NCBI GenBank assembly: GCA_038749105.1
Contig: JBCDIM010000002.1
Location: 1 to 64,000 of the forward strand
DNA length: 64,000 nt
Direction of reading: 5' to 3'
Source of the DNA: JBCCOW01 sp038749105
GTDB lineage: Bacteria; Planctomycetota; Phycisphaerae; Phycisphaerales; Phycisphaeraceae
Position numbers and translations under genes: made by a program. Shown piece by piece: positions 18,325-27,800 of the stretch (position 1 is the stretch's first letter; each line of letters begins with the position of its first letter). The notes beneath the pieces were generated by a model. It saw only the letters and a list, made by a program, of their open reading frames with translations, had not been told where the DNA came from and did not search any database.

Positions 18325-18350
18325 AAAAAAGCCCCGGGCGGGCCGGGGCT
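18325..18350 (-). terminator. Intrinsic terminator of the B12-fold gene
   Basis: Arms AGCCCCGG and CCGGGGCT with a 5-nt loop are followed on the minus strand by six T residues. It lies 49 bp after the stop of the 18399-19139 gene. The plus-strand direction lacks a T-tract. Confidence 0.85.
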
Positions 18351-18398
18351 TGACGCGAGACGTCCTTGTCCGCGTTTAAGGGCTGTGGGAGTAACCGA

Positions 18399-19139
18399 TC
18401 AGGCGGCGTTGGATTGGGCTGCGGGGGAAGTGGGGGCGGCGGTGGGGCGACGCTTGCGTCCGACCGTGCGTTGGTCCGGGGTCATGCGGCGGTTGGGCGA
18501 CTCGTTCATCACCTCCACGATCTCCGCGGGGTCGTTGGCCCAGAGGTCGGCACCGATCTCTTCAGCCAGGCCCTCGGCCCGGTTGAACACGCCGCCGCCG
18601 ACGACGACCTGCAGGTTCGGGCAGGCGTTGATCGACTGGAGGTGATCGATGAGCAGCCGGGTCTGCGGCACGGTCGAGGCGACGGCCCCGAAGATCACCA
18701 GCTTGTCGGCCTTGAGCTCGCCGAGCTGGTTCACGATCTCGTCGTTGGCGATGCCGCCGCCGGGGAAGAAGCAGCGGTAGCCATCGGCCTCAAGGAAGTC
18801 GGTGGTCATCTGGGCCGCGATCTCTTCGGACTGTTCCTGGCCGGAGACGACCAGGACGGTGACGCCGCGGGGGTCTTTGCGTTCCAGGCGGAGCTGCATC
18901 TGGTCCACGATCTGGCGGAGCAGCCGGGTAGCGTACTGATACGCCAGGGGGGTGAGCTGGTCTTCGCGGTGGAGGCCCTGGATGTGCTGGAGCGAGGTCC
19001 AGACCAGATTGGAGAGGATTTCTGGGGCCTCGAGGCCCTGTTCGAGGGTGTGGTCGATCACCGCATGGGCGGTGGCGCGGTCACCACTGGTCAGGGCGGT
19101 GAAGAAGCGTTCGTGAATTGCATTGCGTCGGCTTGCCAT
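18399..19139 (-). CDS. B12-binding-fold protein lacking the canonical DxHxxG motif
   Basis: 246 residues. Residues 1-95 are a helical cap like that of MerR/methionine-synthase cobalamin modules. Residues 95-210 follow the Rossmann-like B12-binding fold, with GVTVLVVSGQEQSEEI, DKLVIFGAVAS and LQVVVGGGVF at the expected strands. The lower-ligand histidine motif DxHxxG is replaced by SGQEQSEE, so base-off cobalamin binding by that His is not expected. The basic tail contains RKRRP. No DNA-binding HTH is seen. It may be a degenerate cobalamin or light sensor, or a fold re-used for another ligand. Confidence 0.82.
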   Translation of the reverse strand: MASRRNAIHERFFTALTSGDRATAHAVIDHTLEQGLEAPEILSNLVWTSLQHIQGLHREDQLTPLAYQYATRLLRQIVDQMQLRLERKDPRGVTVLVVSGQEQSEEIAAQMTTDFLEADGYRCFFPGGGIANDEIVNQLGELKADKLVIFGAVASTVPQTRLLIDHLQSINACPNLQVVVGGGVFNRAEGLAEEIGADLWANDPAEIVEVMNESPNRRMTPDQRTVGRKRRPTAAPTSPAAQSNAA

Positions 19140-19422
19140 CGGTCAACATCTTTCTTGAAGCATGGTCGGGGCTTTTTGGCGTCCCTGTCATTACGGGTTG
19201 GCCCGAGCGGATCCTTGCCGGGCGTCACGTCACCCTTTGCATCGACCTTCTGAACACAGTTTCGGGAGGGCCCAATCGGCTTGTCGCTTGGCGTCCGGAT
19301 AATGCTTCGGGCTCCCACACGGGCCCCCGGACACCATTGGGCCGCGGTGGTTTATGAGACCGCAGCCCCGCGTTACACTGGTCCGAAAGGGTTATGCATC
19401 CAACAGGAAAGGCAGGAAAACC

Positions 19423-20511
19423 ATGACGGGGAACGGTTTGGGTCAGCTTTGCAGGGGCTTGGGCGCTTGGATACACAGGTGTAAGAGATCGGTGGGAAGG
19501 AACCAATGGGTCTCCGGGTGGGTCCTGGTCATGACGCTGTCGGGCTGCGGGGTCGTCCCGATGCCCACGCTCGTTGATTTGAGCGAGGAGGAGATCAACG
19601 AGCTGGCGGCCCAGCAGGCCCCGCAACTCACCGCTGAATTCGGTGGCGAGCTCGAGTCTGAGCGGATACGGGCTTATGTGTCGGCCCGAGGGCAAGAGCT
19701 GGCGGAGGTGTGTGAACGGCCGGAGCTCCCGTGGACGTTCAAGGTCCTGGACTCGGACGTGGTCAACGCCTTCGCGTTGCCCGGCGGCCATGTGTTCATC
19801 ACCCGCGGCTTGCTGGTCAAGCTGGAGAACGAGGCCGAGCTGATGTGCGTGCTCGGGCACGAGATCGCGCACATCACGCTGGACCACGGCGAGAAGCGGA
19901 TGGAGAAGGCGGCGACGGCCCAGCTGGGTGTGGCGGTCGTGGCAGGCATCCTTTCCGGAACCCAGGACGACGACGCGGTCACGCTGCTGGGTGCGTACGG
20001 GACACAGTTCGGGCTGCAGATGGTGCAGCTCCAGCACAGCCGGAAGGACGAGTCGGATGCGGATGTGCTGGGCGCGGATTACGCCGCCGCATTGGGTTAC
20101 AGCCCCGCGGGCATCCTGGGCGTGCTCGAGGTCCTGGCGTCGTTGGGCACCGACAGCACGCCGGAGCTCCTCAAGACCCACCCCAACCCCGAGCGGCGGA
20201 TCGATGACATCATCGTGATGCTGGATGAACGCTACCCCGACTGGGAAGCGGTAAGCGGGGAGTATCACCGGTTTAACCCCGCTCGCTACCAGGCCGAGGT
20301 CCGCGACACGCTGGCCCAGCTGCCCCCCGCCAGCGAGGAGGCCTTGCAGATCCCCGAGAACGCGATCAGCGTGCTGCACCCGGTGCCTGGTCAGGAGCAC
20401 ACCTACCACCACCATCACCACCACCACCACGGCCACGGCCACGGCCACGGCCACCATCACCATAGCCACGGCCCTCACAGCCACAGCCACGGCCCCGCCG
20501 AGCAGCACTGA
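19423..20511 (+). CDS. M48-family metalloprotease lipoprotein with poly-His tail
   Basis: 362 residues from ATG 19423, behind an AGGCAGGAAA ribosome-binding site. The lipobox LSGC (Cys42) marks it as a lipoprotein, probably facing the periplasm. The M48 catalytic signature is complete: ALPGGHVFITRGLL, zinc motif HEIAH at 146-150 and third ligand glutamate in KDESDAD (E210). It is like the BepA/LoiP class of envelope quality-control proteases. The last 36 residues contain 20 histidines, including eight in a row, which is not part of the family core. ubiE follows after 19 bp. Confidence 0.93.
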   Translation: MTGNGLGQLCRGLGAWIHRCKRSVGRNQWVSGWVLVMTLSGCGVVPMPTLVDLSEEEINELAAQQAPQLTAEFGGELESERIRAYVSARGQELAEVCERPELPWTFKVLDSDVVNAFALPGGHVFITRGLLVKLENEAELMCVLGHEIAHITLDHGEKRMEKAATAQLGVAVVAGILSGTQDDDAVTLLGAYGTQFGLQMVQLQHSRKDESDADVLGADYAAALGYSPAGILGVLEVLASLGTDSTPELLKTHPNPERRIDDIIVMLDERYPDWEAVSGEYHRFNPARYQAEVRDTLAQLPPASEEALQIPENAISVLHPVPGQEHTYHHHHHHHHGHGHGHGHHHHSHGPHSHSHGPAEQH

Positions 20512-20530
20512 CCCGCGCTATCCTGTGCGG

Positions 20531-21385
20531 ATGGTGCAACCCCACACCCAGCCTGGCTCACCGGCCTACCCCGCACCCGCCGCCCCCCCCGCGGAGGAAG
20601 GGCCGGCCTGGGACGGCGGCACCCTGCGGGGCGATCCGCACGAAAGGGCCGACAAGGCCCGGCGGGTGCGGGACATGTTCACCGCCATCGCCGGCAAGTA
20701 CGACCTCAACAACCGGGTGCACTCCTTCGGGCAGGACCAGCGCTGGCGTCAAGCCACGGTGCGGGCCGCGGGATTGAAAGCCGGTCACCGGGTCGTTGAT
20801 GTGGCGTGCGGGACCGGTGACCTGACGGTGGCGTTCGCCGACGCGATGGCCTCGCTCGGGAGCGGTGCGGGTGCGGAGGCCGGCCGGCCTCCGGTCGTGG
20901 GGATCGACTACACGCTGGCGATGCTCCCGATCGCGGTCACCAAGACGGCGCGGCGGTTCACCGAGCACTCGGCGGCGGTTTACCTGCAGGCCGACGCCAT
21001 GCGGCTGCCGCTGCCCGATGCCTCCGCGGACGTGCTGTCGATCGCCTTCGGCATCCGCAACGTGGCCGACCCCGAGCTCGCCCTATCGGAGTTCAAGCGG
21101 GTGCTCCGGCCCGGCGGACGGCTGCTGATCCTGGAATTCAGCGAGCCAAAGAACCGGCTGATCGGGTTCTTCGATCGGGTATACCGCAAGGGTGTCATGC
21201 CGTGGACGGCGACCCTGCTCGCCGGAGACCGGTCGGGGGCGTACCGGTACCTGCCGCGGAGTGTCTCGACGTTCCAGACCGCCGACGAACTGGCCGACAG
21301 CGTGGAGCGGGCCGGCTTTGATCGGCCCACCCAGAAACCCCTGACCTTCGGGGTTGCCACGCTGCACCGGGCGATTCGGCCCTGA
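20531..21385 (+). CDS. ubiE: Demethylmenaquinone/ubiquinone C-methyltransferase (UbiE/MenG)
   Basis: 284 residues from ATG 20531; a GTG 6 bp earlier is equivalent. A Pro-rich N-terminal extension of about 45 residues precedes the family core. MFTAIAGKYDLNNRVHSFG, the SAM site VVDVACGTGDLT, AFGIRNVAD and GRLLILEFSEP are UbiE/COQ5 signatures. It catalyses the last methylation in menaquinone (or ubiquinone) synthesis at the membrane face. It probably shares a transcript with the M48 lipoprotein gene. Confidence 0.95.
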   Translation: MVQPHTQPGSPAYPAPAAPPAEEGPAWDGGTLRGDPHERADKARRVRDMFTAIAGKYDLNNRVHSFGQDQRWRQATVRAAGLKAGHRVVDVACGTGDLTVAFADAMASLGSGAGAEAGRPPVVGIDYTLAMLPIAVTKTARRFTEHSAAVYLQADAMRLPLPDASADVLSIAFGIRNVADPELALSEFKRVLRPGGRLLILEFSEPKNRLIGFFDRVYRKGVMPWTATLLAGDRSGAYRYLPRSVSTFQTADELADSVERAGFDRPTQKPLTFGVATLHRAIRP

Positions 21386-21437
21386 CCCAAACCGCGAATG
21401 GTTAGCGCGGGGAGTGTGGACTCGGCTTCGGGCCGCG

Positions 21438-22169
21438 TCAAGCGTCGCGCTTGTGCCAGCGCTGCTGAGACAAGACATGCCCGATGCAGACTGCGGTCGA
21501 CGGCTCGCCAGGCGTCTCAATCATGGCGATATGGAACTCACAGTCGAGGATGACCCGCTGCCGGAGCCGGACAATGGACGCGCGGTTTGGGCTGCCGGCC
21601 GCACACGACCCGGTAGACATCAGGTTGCAAAACCGCCAACGGTGGATGGCCTCACCCGACTGTCCCTCGGTCTCGTCAGACGCGCAGGCGTACGGGTTCC
21701 CGTGAGCACAACGGCACTGCTCCGACGCGGTTACCCGGAACGGCAGCGTGCCGAAGTGCTCCGCCTTGAACTCACACCGGAGGTGCAGCCCGCTGGCACA
21801 CCGACCGTCGGCGATCAGCACTTCGCTCAGCGAGATCGGGTCATGGTCCTCCACCACGAGGTAGTCGTCGTCTTCGTCGGTGGGCTCGGCGGTCGGCTCG
21901 CCCAGCGACGAGACCATGACTTGGTACCCCAAGCCGGTCGAGGCGCAGGACAGGGCCTGGATGCAGAAGCACATGTCGGTCTGCCGGTCCTCGACCCGCC
22001 ACGCTCCGGTGCCACACCGCAGCAGCAGGTCCCCGTCTTCGCGGTGCGGCAGGACATGCACGCAGACGCAGCCGGGGTGGTCGGGGTCTGGGTTTGCCGA
22101 GAGCACGGAGGCGAGGGGCTGGCCTTCGGCGTTGGTCAGCCAGGTGCCTTGGTCGGGGATGAACGTCAT
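21438..22169 (-). CDS. Cysteine-rich protein of unknown function
   Basis: 243 residues from ATG 22169; a longer reading to 22328 would run into the upstream small gene. It has 15 cysteines, several in CxC pairs (CVC, CFC, CRC), plus many His residues, but no signal peptide or membrane helix. Zinc or other metal binding in the cytoplasm is plausible. No family is recognised. It is the last gene of a minus-strand run with a small membrane protein, a pseudopilin-like protein and a PEP-CTERM protein. Confidence 0.7.
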   Translation of the reverse strand: MTFIPDQGTWLTNAEGQPLASVLSANPDPDHPGCVCVHVLPHREDGDLLLRCGTGAWRVEDRQTDMCFCIQALSCASTGLGYQVMVSSLGEPTAEPTDEDDDYLVVEDHDPISLSEVLIADGRCASGLHLRCEFKAEHFGTLPFRVTASEQCRCAHGNPYACASDETEGQSGEAIHRWRFCNLMSTGSCAAGSPNRASIVRLRQRVILDCEFHIAMIETPGEPSTAVCIGHVLSQQRWHKRDA

Positions 22170-22209
22170 GGGTCGATCCGGAAGTTGGAGGACAGCGTGA
22201 GCAGGGCGG

Positions 22210-22416
22210 TTAGTGCGAGGGGTGAGCAGGACGGGACACGGTCGAACCTTGTTGCACGGCGGTGGCCTGTGCATGCGCCGGCGTGGCGGGGAGGCTGCCG
22301 GCGCCAGGCGCAGGCGGATGGATCGCAACGATGGTCATCAAGGTCAGGGTGCCGAGCACCAGCAGCAGCGTGAAGCCGAGTTGGGCGTGTCGCCAGTTGT
22401 GTGTGGTGCGGGCCAT
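22210..22416 (-). CDS. Small membrane protein
   Basis: 68 residues from ATG 22416. A short charged N-terminus (MARTTHNWRHAQ) leads to one hydrophobic segment (LGFTLLLVLGTLTLMTIVAI), then a Pro/Ala-rich tail. It could be a signal-anchored protein or a pseudopilin remnant, since GFTLLLVLGTL resembles a prepilin N-terminus without the +5 glutamate. It lies between the pseudopilin-like and Cys-rich genes. Confidence 0.5.
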   Translation of the reverse strand: MARTTHNWRHAQLGFTLLLVLGTLTLMTIVAIHPPAPGAGSLPATPAHAQATAVQQGSTVSRPAHPSH

Positions 22417-22466
22417 GGGCTGCCTGGGTGTGGGCTCGATGGGTGCTTTGTGGTCATGGACGCGGG

Positions 22467-23372
22467 CTAGTTGAAGCCACCGTCCCACCAGTCGTTGGTG
22501 GGGGTAGCGCCTTCGTAGAGGAACCCGATATCCAGGGCCTCGTCCGCAGCATTGACGCCTTCGAAGCGAACGGATTCGTTGCTGCCGTGCCCGTCAAGCC
22601 AAACCACGTTGGCCGAACGCCCGGTGTGGCGGCCGACCACCGAAGGGGTGCCCAGCGCGCGTTCGTCGGAGTCGGGCGGGTCATAGTCGTAGGTGTCGTC
22701 TTCGGCCGGGAAGAGCTCGAACTCGTCGGTCGGCACGACGAAGTCGCCGCCCGTGTCGGGCTCACGCCGACCGGCGTCGGCGAACATCACCGTCTCGGTC
22801 GGGTTCTTGATATCCCCGATCCGGAACCCGCTCCAGCTCGCGTTCGACGGCAAGGGGACGCCCAGCATCTTCCCGTTGTACGCGTAGTCGATATCGGGAT
22901 AGACCAGCCCAAAGGCTGCCTGGAAGCGTTCACGGAACGCGACCGGGGTCTCGTAACTCGGGCAACCCCCGATCTCTTCCACCGACTGCATGTAGGGCGC
23001 CAGCATGCCCGCGGCGAAGGCCTCTTGGCCCGTACCCGACGGGGTGGCGACGGTCGCGATGCACCAAAAGATCGGAGCGTTCGGGCTGCCCGTAATCGCG
23101 TCGATCAGGTTGGCGTTGCCGTTCGAGGAGTGGGGCATGAGGCGGTCGGCGTGGTCGTTGGCGTAGGCGTAGGTCGCGATGCCGATCTGCTTCAGGTTCG
23201 ACAGGCAGGCGGATTGCCGGGCGCTCTCACGCGCCGAGCCCAGCACCGGCAGCAGGATGCCGATCAGCAGCGCGATGATGCTGATCACCACCAACAGCTC
23301 GATGAGTGTGAAAGCCCGGGGCTTCACGGTCGACGCCGGCCATGAATCGCGTTGGGTTCCGCATGCGTTCAA
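22467..23372 (-). CDS. Secreted protein with type II pseudopilin N-terminus and DGH motif
   Basis: 301 residues. RAFTLIELLVVISIIALLIG is a full prepilin cleavage and methylation region, continuing into LLPVLGSARESARQSACLSNLKQIG. VVWLDGHG near the C-terminus is the H-x9-DG-type signature of the large planctomycete pseudopilin-like families. The globular part has scattered cysteines. It is probably processed by a PilD-type peptidase (not the Tad one) and exposed outside. It is transcribed 13 bp after a PEP-CTERM gene. Start may be the GTG at 23372 or a little downstream. Confidence 0.88.
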   Translation of the reverse strand: MNACGTQRDSWPASTVKPRAFTLIELLVVISIIALLIGILLPVLGSARESARQSACLSNLKQIGIATYAYANDHADRLMPHSSNGNANLIDAITGSPNAPIFWCIATVATPSGTGQEAFAAGMLAPYMQSVEEIGGCPSYETPVAFRERFQAAFGLVYPDIDYAYNGKMLGVPLPSNASWSGFRIGDIKNPTETVMFADAGRREPDTGGDFVVPTDEFELFPAEDDTYDYDPPDSDERALGTPSVVGRHTGRSANVVWLDGHGSNESVRFEGVNAADEALDIGFLYEGATPTNDWWDGGFN

Positions 23373-23385
23373 TCGGGTCCACCCC

Positions 23386-24339
23386 TTAACGTCGACGCCC
23401 AGCGCGCCCCCGGGTCAGCAGCGGGAGCATCACCACGATGCAGGCCGCCGCTGCGGGTTCGGGGATCACAAGACTGCCCACCGCGTCGATGGTGCCCGAG
23501 CGGTTGAGCAATACGCGCACATCAGTCACCCCCAGGGCGCTATCCACCCCGTCCACCGCGAAGGCGAAACCGTCACCGGAGAAGGTCAGCTCGCCCAAGG
23601 CCTCGAGGGCCGTAAACGTCGTGGGGACCCCGAAAGCGGCAAACCCGACGAGCACCTGGACATCCACAACCATATCGATGGAGGTGAGCACGCCGTCTTC
23701 AAACGTCAGCCCCGTACCGTCGAAGCCGGTCGCGGTGATCAAAACCTCGGTTGCGAACTCATTGTTGTTCGCACGGCCGCCGGGGTCGGCGAAGTCGCCA
23801 TTCTGGAAAGACGGGTCGCGGTTTCGGCCCTCGAACTCGGTCTCGTCAAAAACAATGCTGATCTGACCGGTCTCGACAATCTCGGTGCCGCTGCCGCTGA
23901 TCAGGCCCGGGTCGAACTGGATCTCACCGATATTGAAATCGGCGAAGTCGCTGTCTTCGGTGATCGCTTCGATGAAGGTGACCTGCGGGTCGCTGTCCGC
24001 GGCGGAAGCCGGCTGGATCGCACCGACCGAGGCGAAACTGTTTGGCCCGGTGGGCGCCAACGGGTCGGGATAGGTCAAGCCAAACCGGTACGGCTCGACA
24101 AGCATGATGATGACCTGGCTGGTGTCCTCTGGGTTCACATAAGCCGGGTAGTCGAAGAACTTCGCACTGGTCGGATCGCGGTCGATGCTCGAGAGCGGGC
24201 CGCTCTCCGGGTTTGCGCCGACGACCGCGAGGTAGCCGTCGCCGTCCGACCCGCTGACCGAGATCCCGACGCTAGCCAGAGCGGGGCCAGTGACGAGGAC
24301 CATGCCGAAAACCAGGGCGATCCGAACGTAATGATTCAT
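23386..24339 (-). CDS. PEP-CTERM sorted secreted protein
   Basis: 317 residues. The signal peptide ends at about ALA-SVG (residue 23). A beta-rich, Asp/Gly-rich body follows. The C-terminus is VIPEP, a hydrophobic helix and the basic tail RGRAGRRR, the PEP-CTERM tripartite signal recognised by exosortase. It is the first gene of a four-gene minus-strand run. Body function unknown. Confidence 0.88.
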   Translation of the reverse strand: MNHYVRIALVFGMVLVTGPALASVGISVSGSDGDGYLAVVGANPESGPLSSIDRDPTSAKFFDYPAYVNPEDTSQVIIMLVEPYRFGLTYPDPLAPTGPNSFASVGAIQPASAADSDPQVTFIEAITEDSDFADFNIGEIQFDPGLISGSGTEIVETGQISIVFDETEFEGRNRDPSFQNGDFADPGGRANNNEFATEVLITATGFDGTGLTFEDGVLTSIDMVVDVQVLVGFAAFGVPTTFTALEALGELTFSGDGFAFAVDGVDSALGVTDVRVLLNRSGTIDAVGSLVIPEPAAAACIVVMLPLLTRGRAGRRR

Positions 24340-24713
24340 AACGAACCTGCAGGAATGAGGGAACCTCCGAGCAAACCCTCCGGGTCTTCTGTGGGTTGCA
24401 AGGGAGCGGAATCAAGACCGGTCGAGGGGTGTCTACCGTCGACCAGCGGGGACGCCGGGGTCTTGGCAGAACCTCCGCCGTCCTTGGAGACCAAGCGTAT
24501 CGGTATTGCAACTGACTTGCAACACCGGGGCCCCCATCGCCCAGCCGATCCAACCACGACCGAACCCGTCCGGTGGTGATCCCTGCTGACCCGTGCTATG
24601 CTCCGCGATCCGCCGTGATGCTCCGTTCCGCTCATCCGAGCAGACGACATCCGGCTCTGTTGAGGCCTGCCTCAGCGGGTCGGTGTTTGAGGTCTTCGCG
24701 GGCGGTGCCCACT
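24340..24713. other. Intergenic region with TTGCAA repeats
   Basis: 374 bp between the PEP-CTERM gene and tRNA-Pro, with no credible ORF. It holds three TTGCAA words: one at 24396-24401 and a pair at 24506-24522. The rest shows no structure I can name. Confidence 0.5.
24506..24522. promoter_or_regulatory. Candidate dyad operator TTGCAA-N5-TTGCAA
   Basis: TTGCAACTGACTTGCAA: two self-complementary hexamers 5 bp apart, about 170 bp upstream of the PEP-CTERM start. A third TTGCAA lies closer to the gene at 24396. The spacing resembles sites of Fur-superfamily metal regulators, but no regulator gene is adjacent. Confidence 0.35.
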
Positions 24714-24787
24714 CGGGGCGTAGCGCAGCTTGGTAGCGCGCCATACTGGGGGTGTGGAGGTCGCTGGTTCAAATCCAGTCGCCCCGA
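24714..24787 (+). tRNA. tRNA-Pro (anticodon GGG)
   Basis: The cloverleaf can be drawn. Acceptor arms are CGGGGCG and CGCCCCG with discriminator A. The D-arm is GCGCAGCTTGGTAGCGC. The anticodon arm is CCATA-CTGGGGG-TGTGG, with GGG at positions 34-36. The T-arm is GCTGG-TTCAAAT-CCAGT. CCA is not encoded. A terminator follows 6 bp downstream. Confidence 0.96.
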
Positions 24788-24792
24788 TCCGA

Positions 24793-24820
24793 CCCTCCGG
24801 CCAAACCGCCGGAGGGTTTT
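24793..24820 (+). terminator. Intrinsic terminator of tRNA-Pro
   Basis: CCCTCCGG and CCGGAGGG arms are separated by a short loop and followed by TTTTTT. Placed directly after the tRNA. Confidence 0.9.
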
Positions 24821-24881
24821 TTCGTGGCTCTTGTCTGATCGCAAACGGGACGAGGCGTGTGGAGGCCCGTGAGAAAGGCGG

Positions 24882-27800
24882 TTAGTTGGTGCCTAGACCA
24901 TCAAACACGCTGCTGCCCAGGCGATTGGTCAGGCCTTCGGGGATGAAGACGATCCCGACGGTCTGTTCGTCGTCGATGTCGTCGAACGACGCGGTAACCT
25001 GGAAGCGATAACGGGAGAACCGCCGCTCCAGGGCCAGCTCGATGGTGCGGGACTCGTCGGCGTTGAGCTCCAGGGTCTGGCTCACACCGATGCGGTACTT
25101 GCTTGTGAGCTTGTAGCTGAGCCCGTAGCTGAGCAGCTCGGAGTCGAGCGGCTCGATCTCGCCGTAGCCGACGTAGAGCGTGAGGCGGGGCGAGCGTTCG
25201 AGCTCAGCAGCAACCCGCCACTGGACCAGGTCATCGGACTCGAACGAGTGGGTCAGGTCGCCGCTGACGCCGAGCGTGTCGGAGACCATCCACAGCAGCT
25301 GGCTGTAGAAGTGGTCGCCGCCCACCGTGAGTTCCGGGCGGTAGTCGAAGTAGCGGGGCAGGACCACGCCGTCCACCTCATTGCCGTTGTCGGTGCGGAA
25401 CACCGCGTCGGTCTGCAGGCGGATCCAGTCCACGGTCCGGGTCCGGCCAAGCCCGCCGCGCCGGGTCTGCAGCGTGTTGGTCAGCCCGATCCGGAAGATG
25501 CCGCCCTCGGCCAGGTCTTCGATGTCGGCATCGAACGTGGGGAGCGACTCGGACGCGAGGGTCGCGTCGCCGTAGACCGCGGTGACCTGTGGCGTGATGA
25601 CGTGGCGGAGCCCGTCGAGATCAAGTAGCGGGTGGGCGAGGTCGTAAGTGCGGTGTAGTTCGGTGCCGACCCGCAGGCCTGTTTGGCCGTAGAGGCGGTA
25701 CTGGTCGTTGTTGCCCCCGTTGAACTCGGCGAAGTCGTCGTCGTACCCGGTGGCCCGGCCAACGGCGAACACGGTCACGTCCAACGGGCCGAGCCGCGTC
25801 GGGGCGGAGAGCTCCTGACGGGTGTCGATGCGGGTGCGGTAGTCGGTGGGGAAGCCGGGGAAGCGGTCGCGGAAGGCGGTGTTGGCACCGATGCCGAACA
25901 GCTCCTGGGCCTGCGCCTCGGTGAAGCCGCGGTCGGCGGGTGTGTCGTCCCCGAAGCGGGCCCGGACCCGCGAGACGCTGTAGTCGGCGAAATAGGTCAC
26001 CCGGTCGTCCAGCAGCGATCGGCCGGTGACGAGGTAGTTCAGCTCCGGCAGCCGATCGACGGTGTAGCCGGGCGAGCTGAGGGGGGCGAGCTGGGGCAGG
26101 AAGTCATTGGTGTTTCCGCCGACGTACGCGGTGAACGCCCAGTCGTCTTCCTGCTTGCGGAGATAGGCCGAGGTCTCGAACGGCTTGGCCTCGTACGCCA
26201 GCCGCTCGTAGAACTCTTCGAGGAAGGTCTCGTCGGAAACGTAAGCGCCCTCGAGCGACAGGTCGAAGCCGCCGGGCAGCCGTTGGCGGTGCTGAATCTG
26301 GAAGAAACCGCGGGTGTCGCCGTCCTGATCGATCGCGGACCGACCGCCCGGCTCGTCGTCGCCGTCGTCCTGGGGCAGCAGGTACGCCAGGGCACGGCCG
26401 CCGTACTCCGGTCGGGTGTAACGCAGGTCGAGTCCAACCCCCAAACCGTGCTCCCCGCGGTAGTCGATCAGGCTCTCGAGGCTGACCCCCTCCGGTGCTT
26501 CACGCCCCAGCAGGGCGAACGTGTCCCACCGCGTCTCCACCTCCACCCCACTGTTCGACGCCGACCCGACCCGCACCCGACGCAGCGGCACGTCCCGACC
26601 CGCGCCCGACAGCACCGGCCAGTAGAAGAACGGCAGCCCCTGGCTCTGCAGCGTTACGCCTTCTGCGGAGAACCCCAGGCCGTCCCGCCCGCTGCTCAAT
26701 CGTTTGCTCGACGCCGTAAACCGGCTCGCCCCGATCGCCAGGTGCGGCTCGGCAAACTCAGACGTCGTCAACAGCGCCCGTTCGCCCTCGAACCGGTCCG
26801 CCGCGGTCTGCCGCAGCACCTCAGCCCGGGCGTACAACGGCACCCGCAGCTCGGGATCCCACGTGTACAGCACCGCCTCGAGCAGGATCGCCCGGTTGTT
26901 CTTCAGGTCGTAGAACACCCGCGGGCTCCGCACCGTGTAGTCGCCGCTGCTCACCACCGCGTTGTCTTCCAGGTAGATCCCTGTGATCTGCTCCGAGCCG
27001 ACCTGCTGCGGAGACAACGGCTGCGACTCGCCGTCCCGATCGAAGTACACCACCATCCGCTGGGCCTTGAGCGTCACCGTGCGGTTGGTCTGGTAGTCCT
27101 GATACGCCAGCCGAGCCGGACCCAGCAGGATCAGCGCGTCCTCCCGCGGCCCGTCCACCCCACCACCCCCACCACCTCCACCACCCCCGCCGTCTGCGTC
27201 CGGGGCAAACCGGAACGCGAACCCCGCGGTGTCGTAGTACACCGTGCCCCGCGTCGGGATGATCGCCTCCGGCACCGTCTCGGCATCGACCTGACGTTCT
27301 GCCGTCTGATCCGCCAAGCGGTCACGCTGCTCGCGGGGCAGGTCCAGCTCGGGCAGCAGCGTCTCACCCGCACGCGCCTCGGCGACCTCCGCCCGACGCT
27401 CCGCTCTCCGGGCCAGGCTCGCCGGAGCCTGCAACGCGGCCCGCGGTGCGCTCAGCGTCGGCCGGCCCAACGCCTCGAAGTACCGGTCGATCCGTGCCGT
27501 CGCTTCTTGGACAAACCTATCCGGCGGGGCAGCGTCGATCGGCTGCAACAGGTCCGTCTTGAGCCGGACCCCGCCGCTCGTCCGCACCGTCACCAGCAGT
27601 CTCTCCGCCTCGGCCCGCGTCGCCCCCGCACGCCCGCTCCCCCTGCCGTCCCGCGTCGTCGCCCGATCGATCACCACCGCGAGGTGCTTGATGTCACGGA
27701 CCGCCGGGTCTTGGCGGTCGATCCGCACCAGCGCGGAATCCCCGTCGATGATGAAATGCCCAACCCGCAGCTGGACCGCATCGTTCAGGCGGACATACCG

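Noticed and set aside
19225..20508. 427-codon minus-strand frame
   Set aside because: Lies opposite the M48 lipoprotein gene and has a low-complexity Val/Ala start from the antisense of the His repeats.
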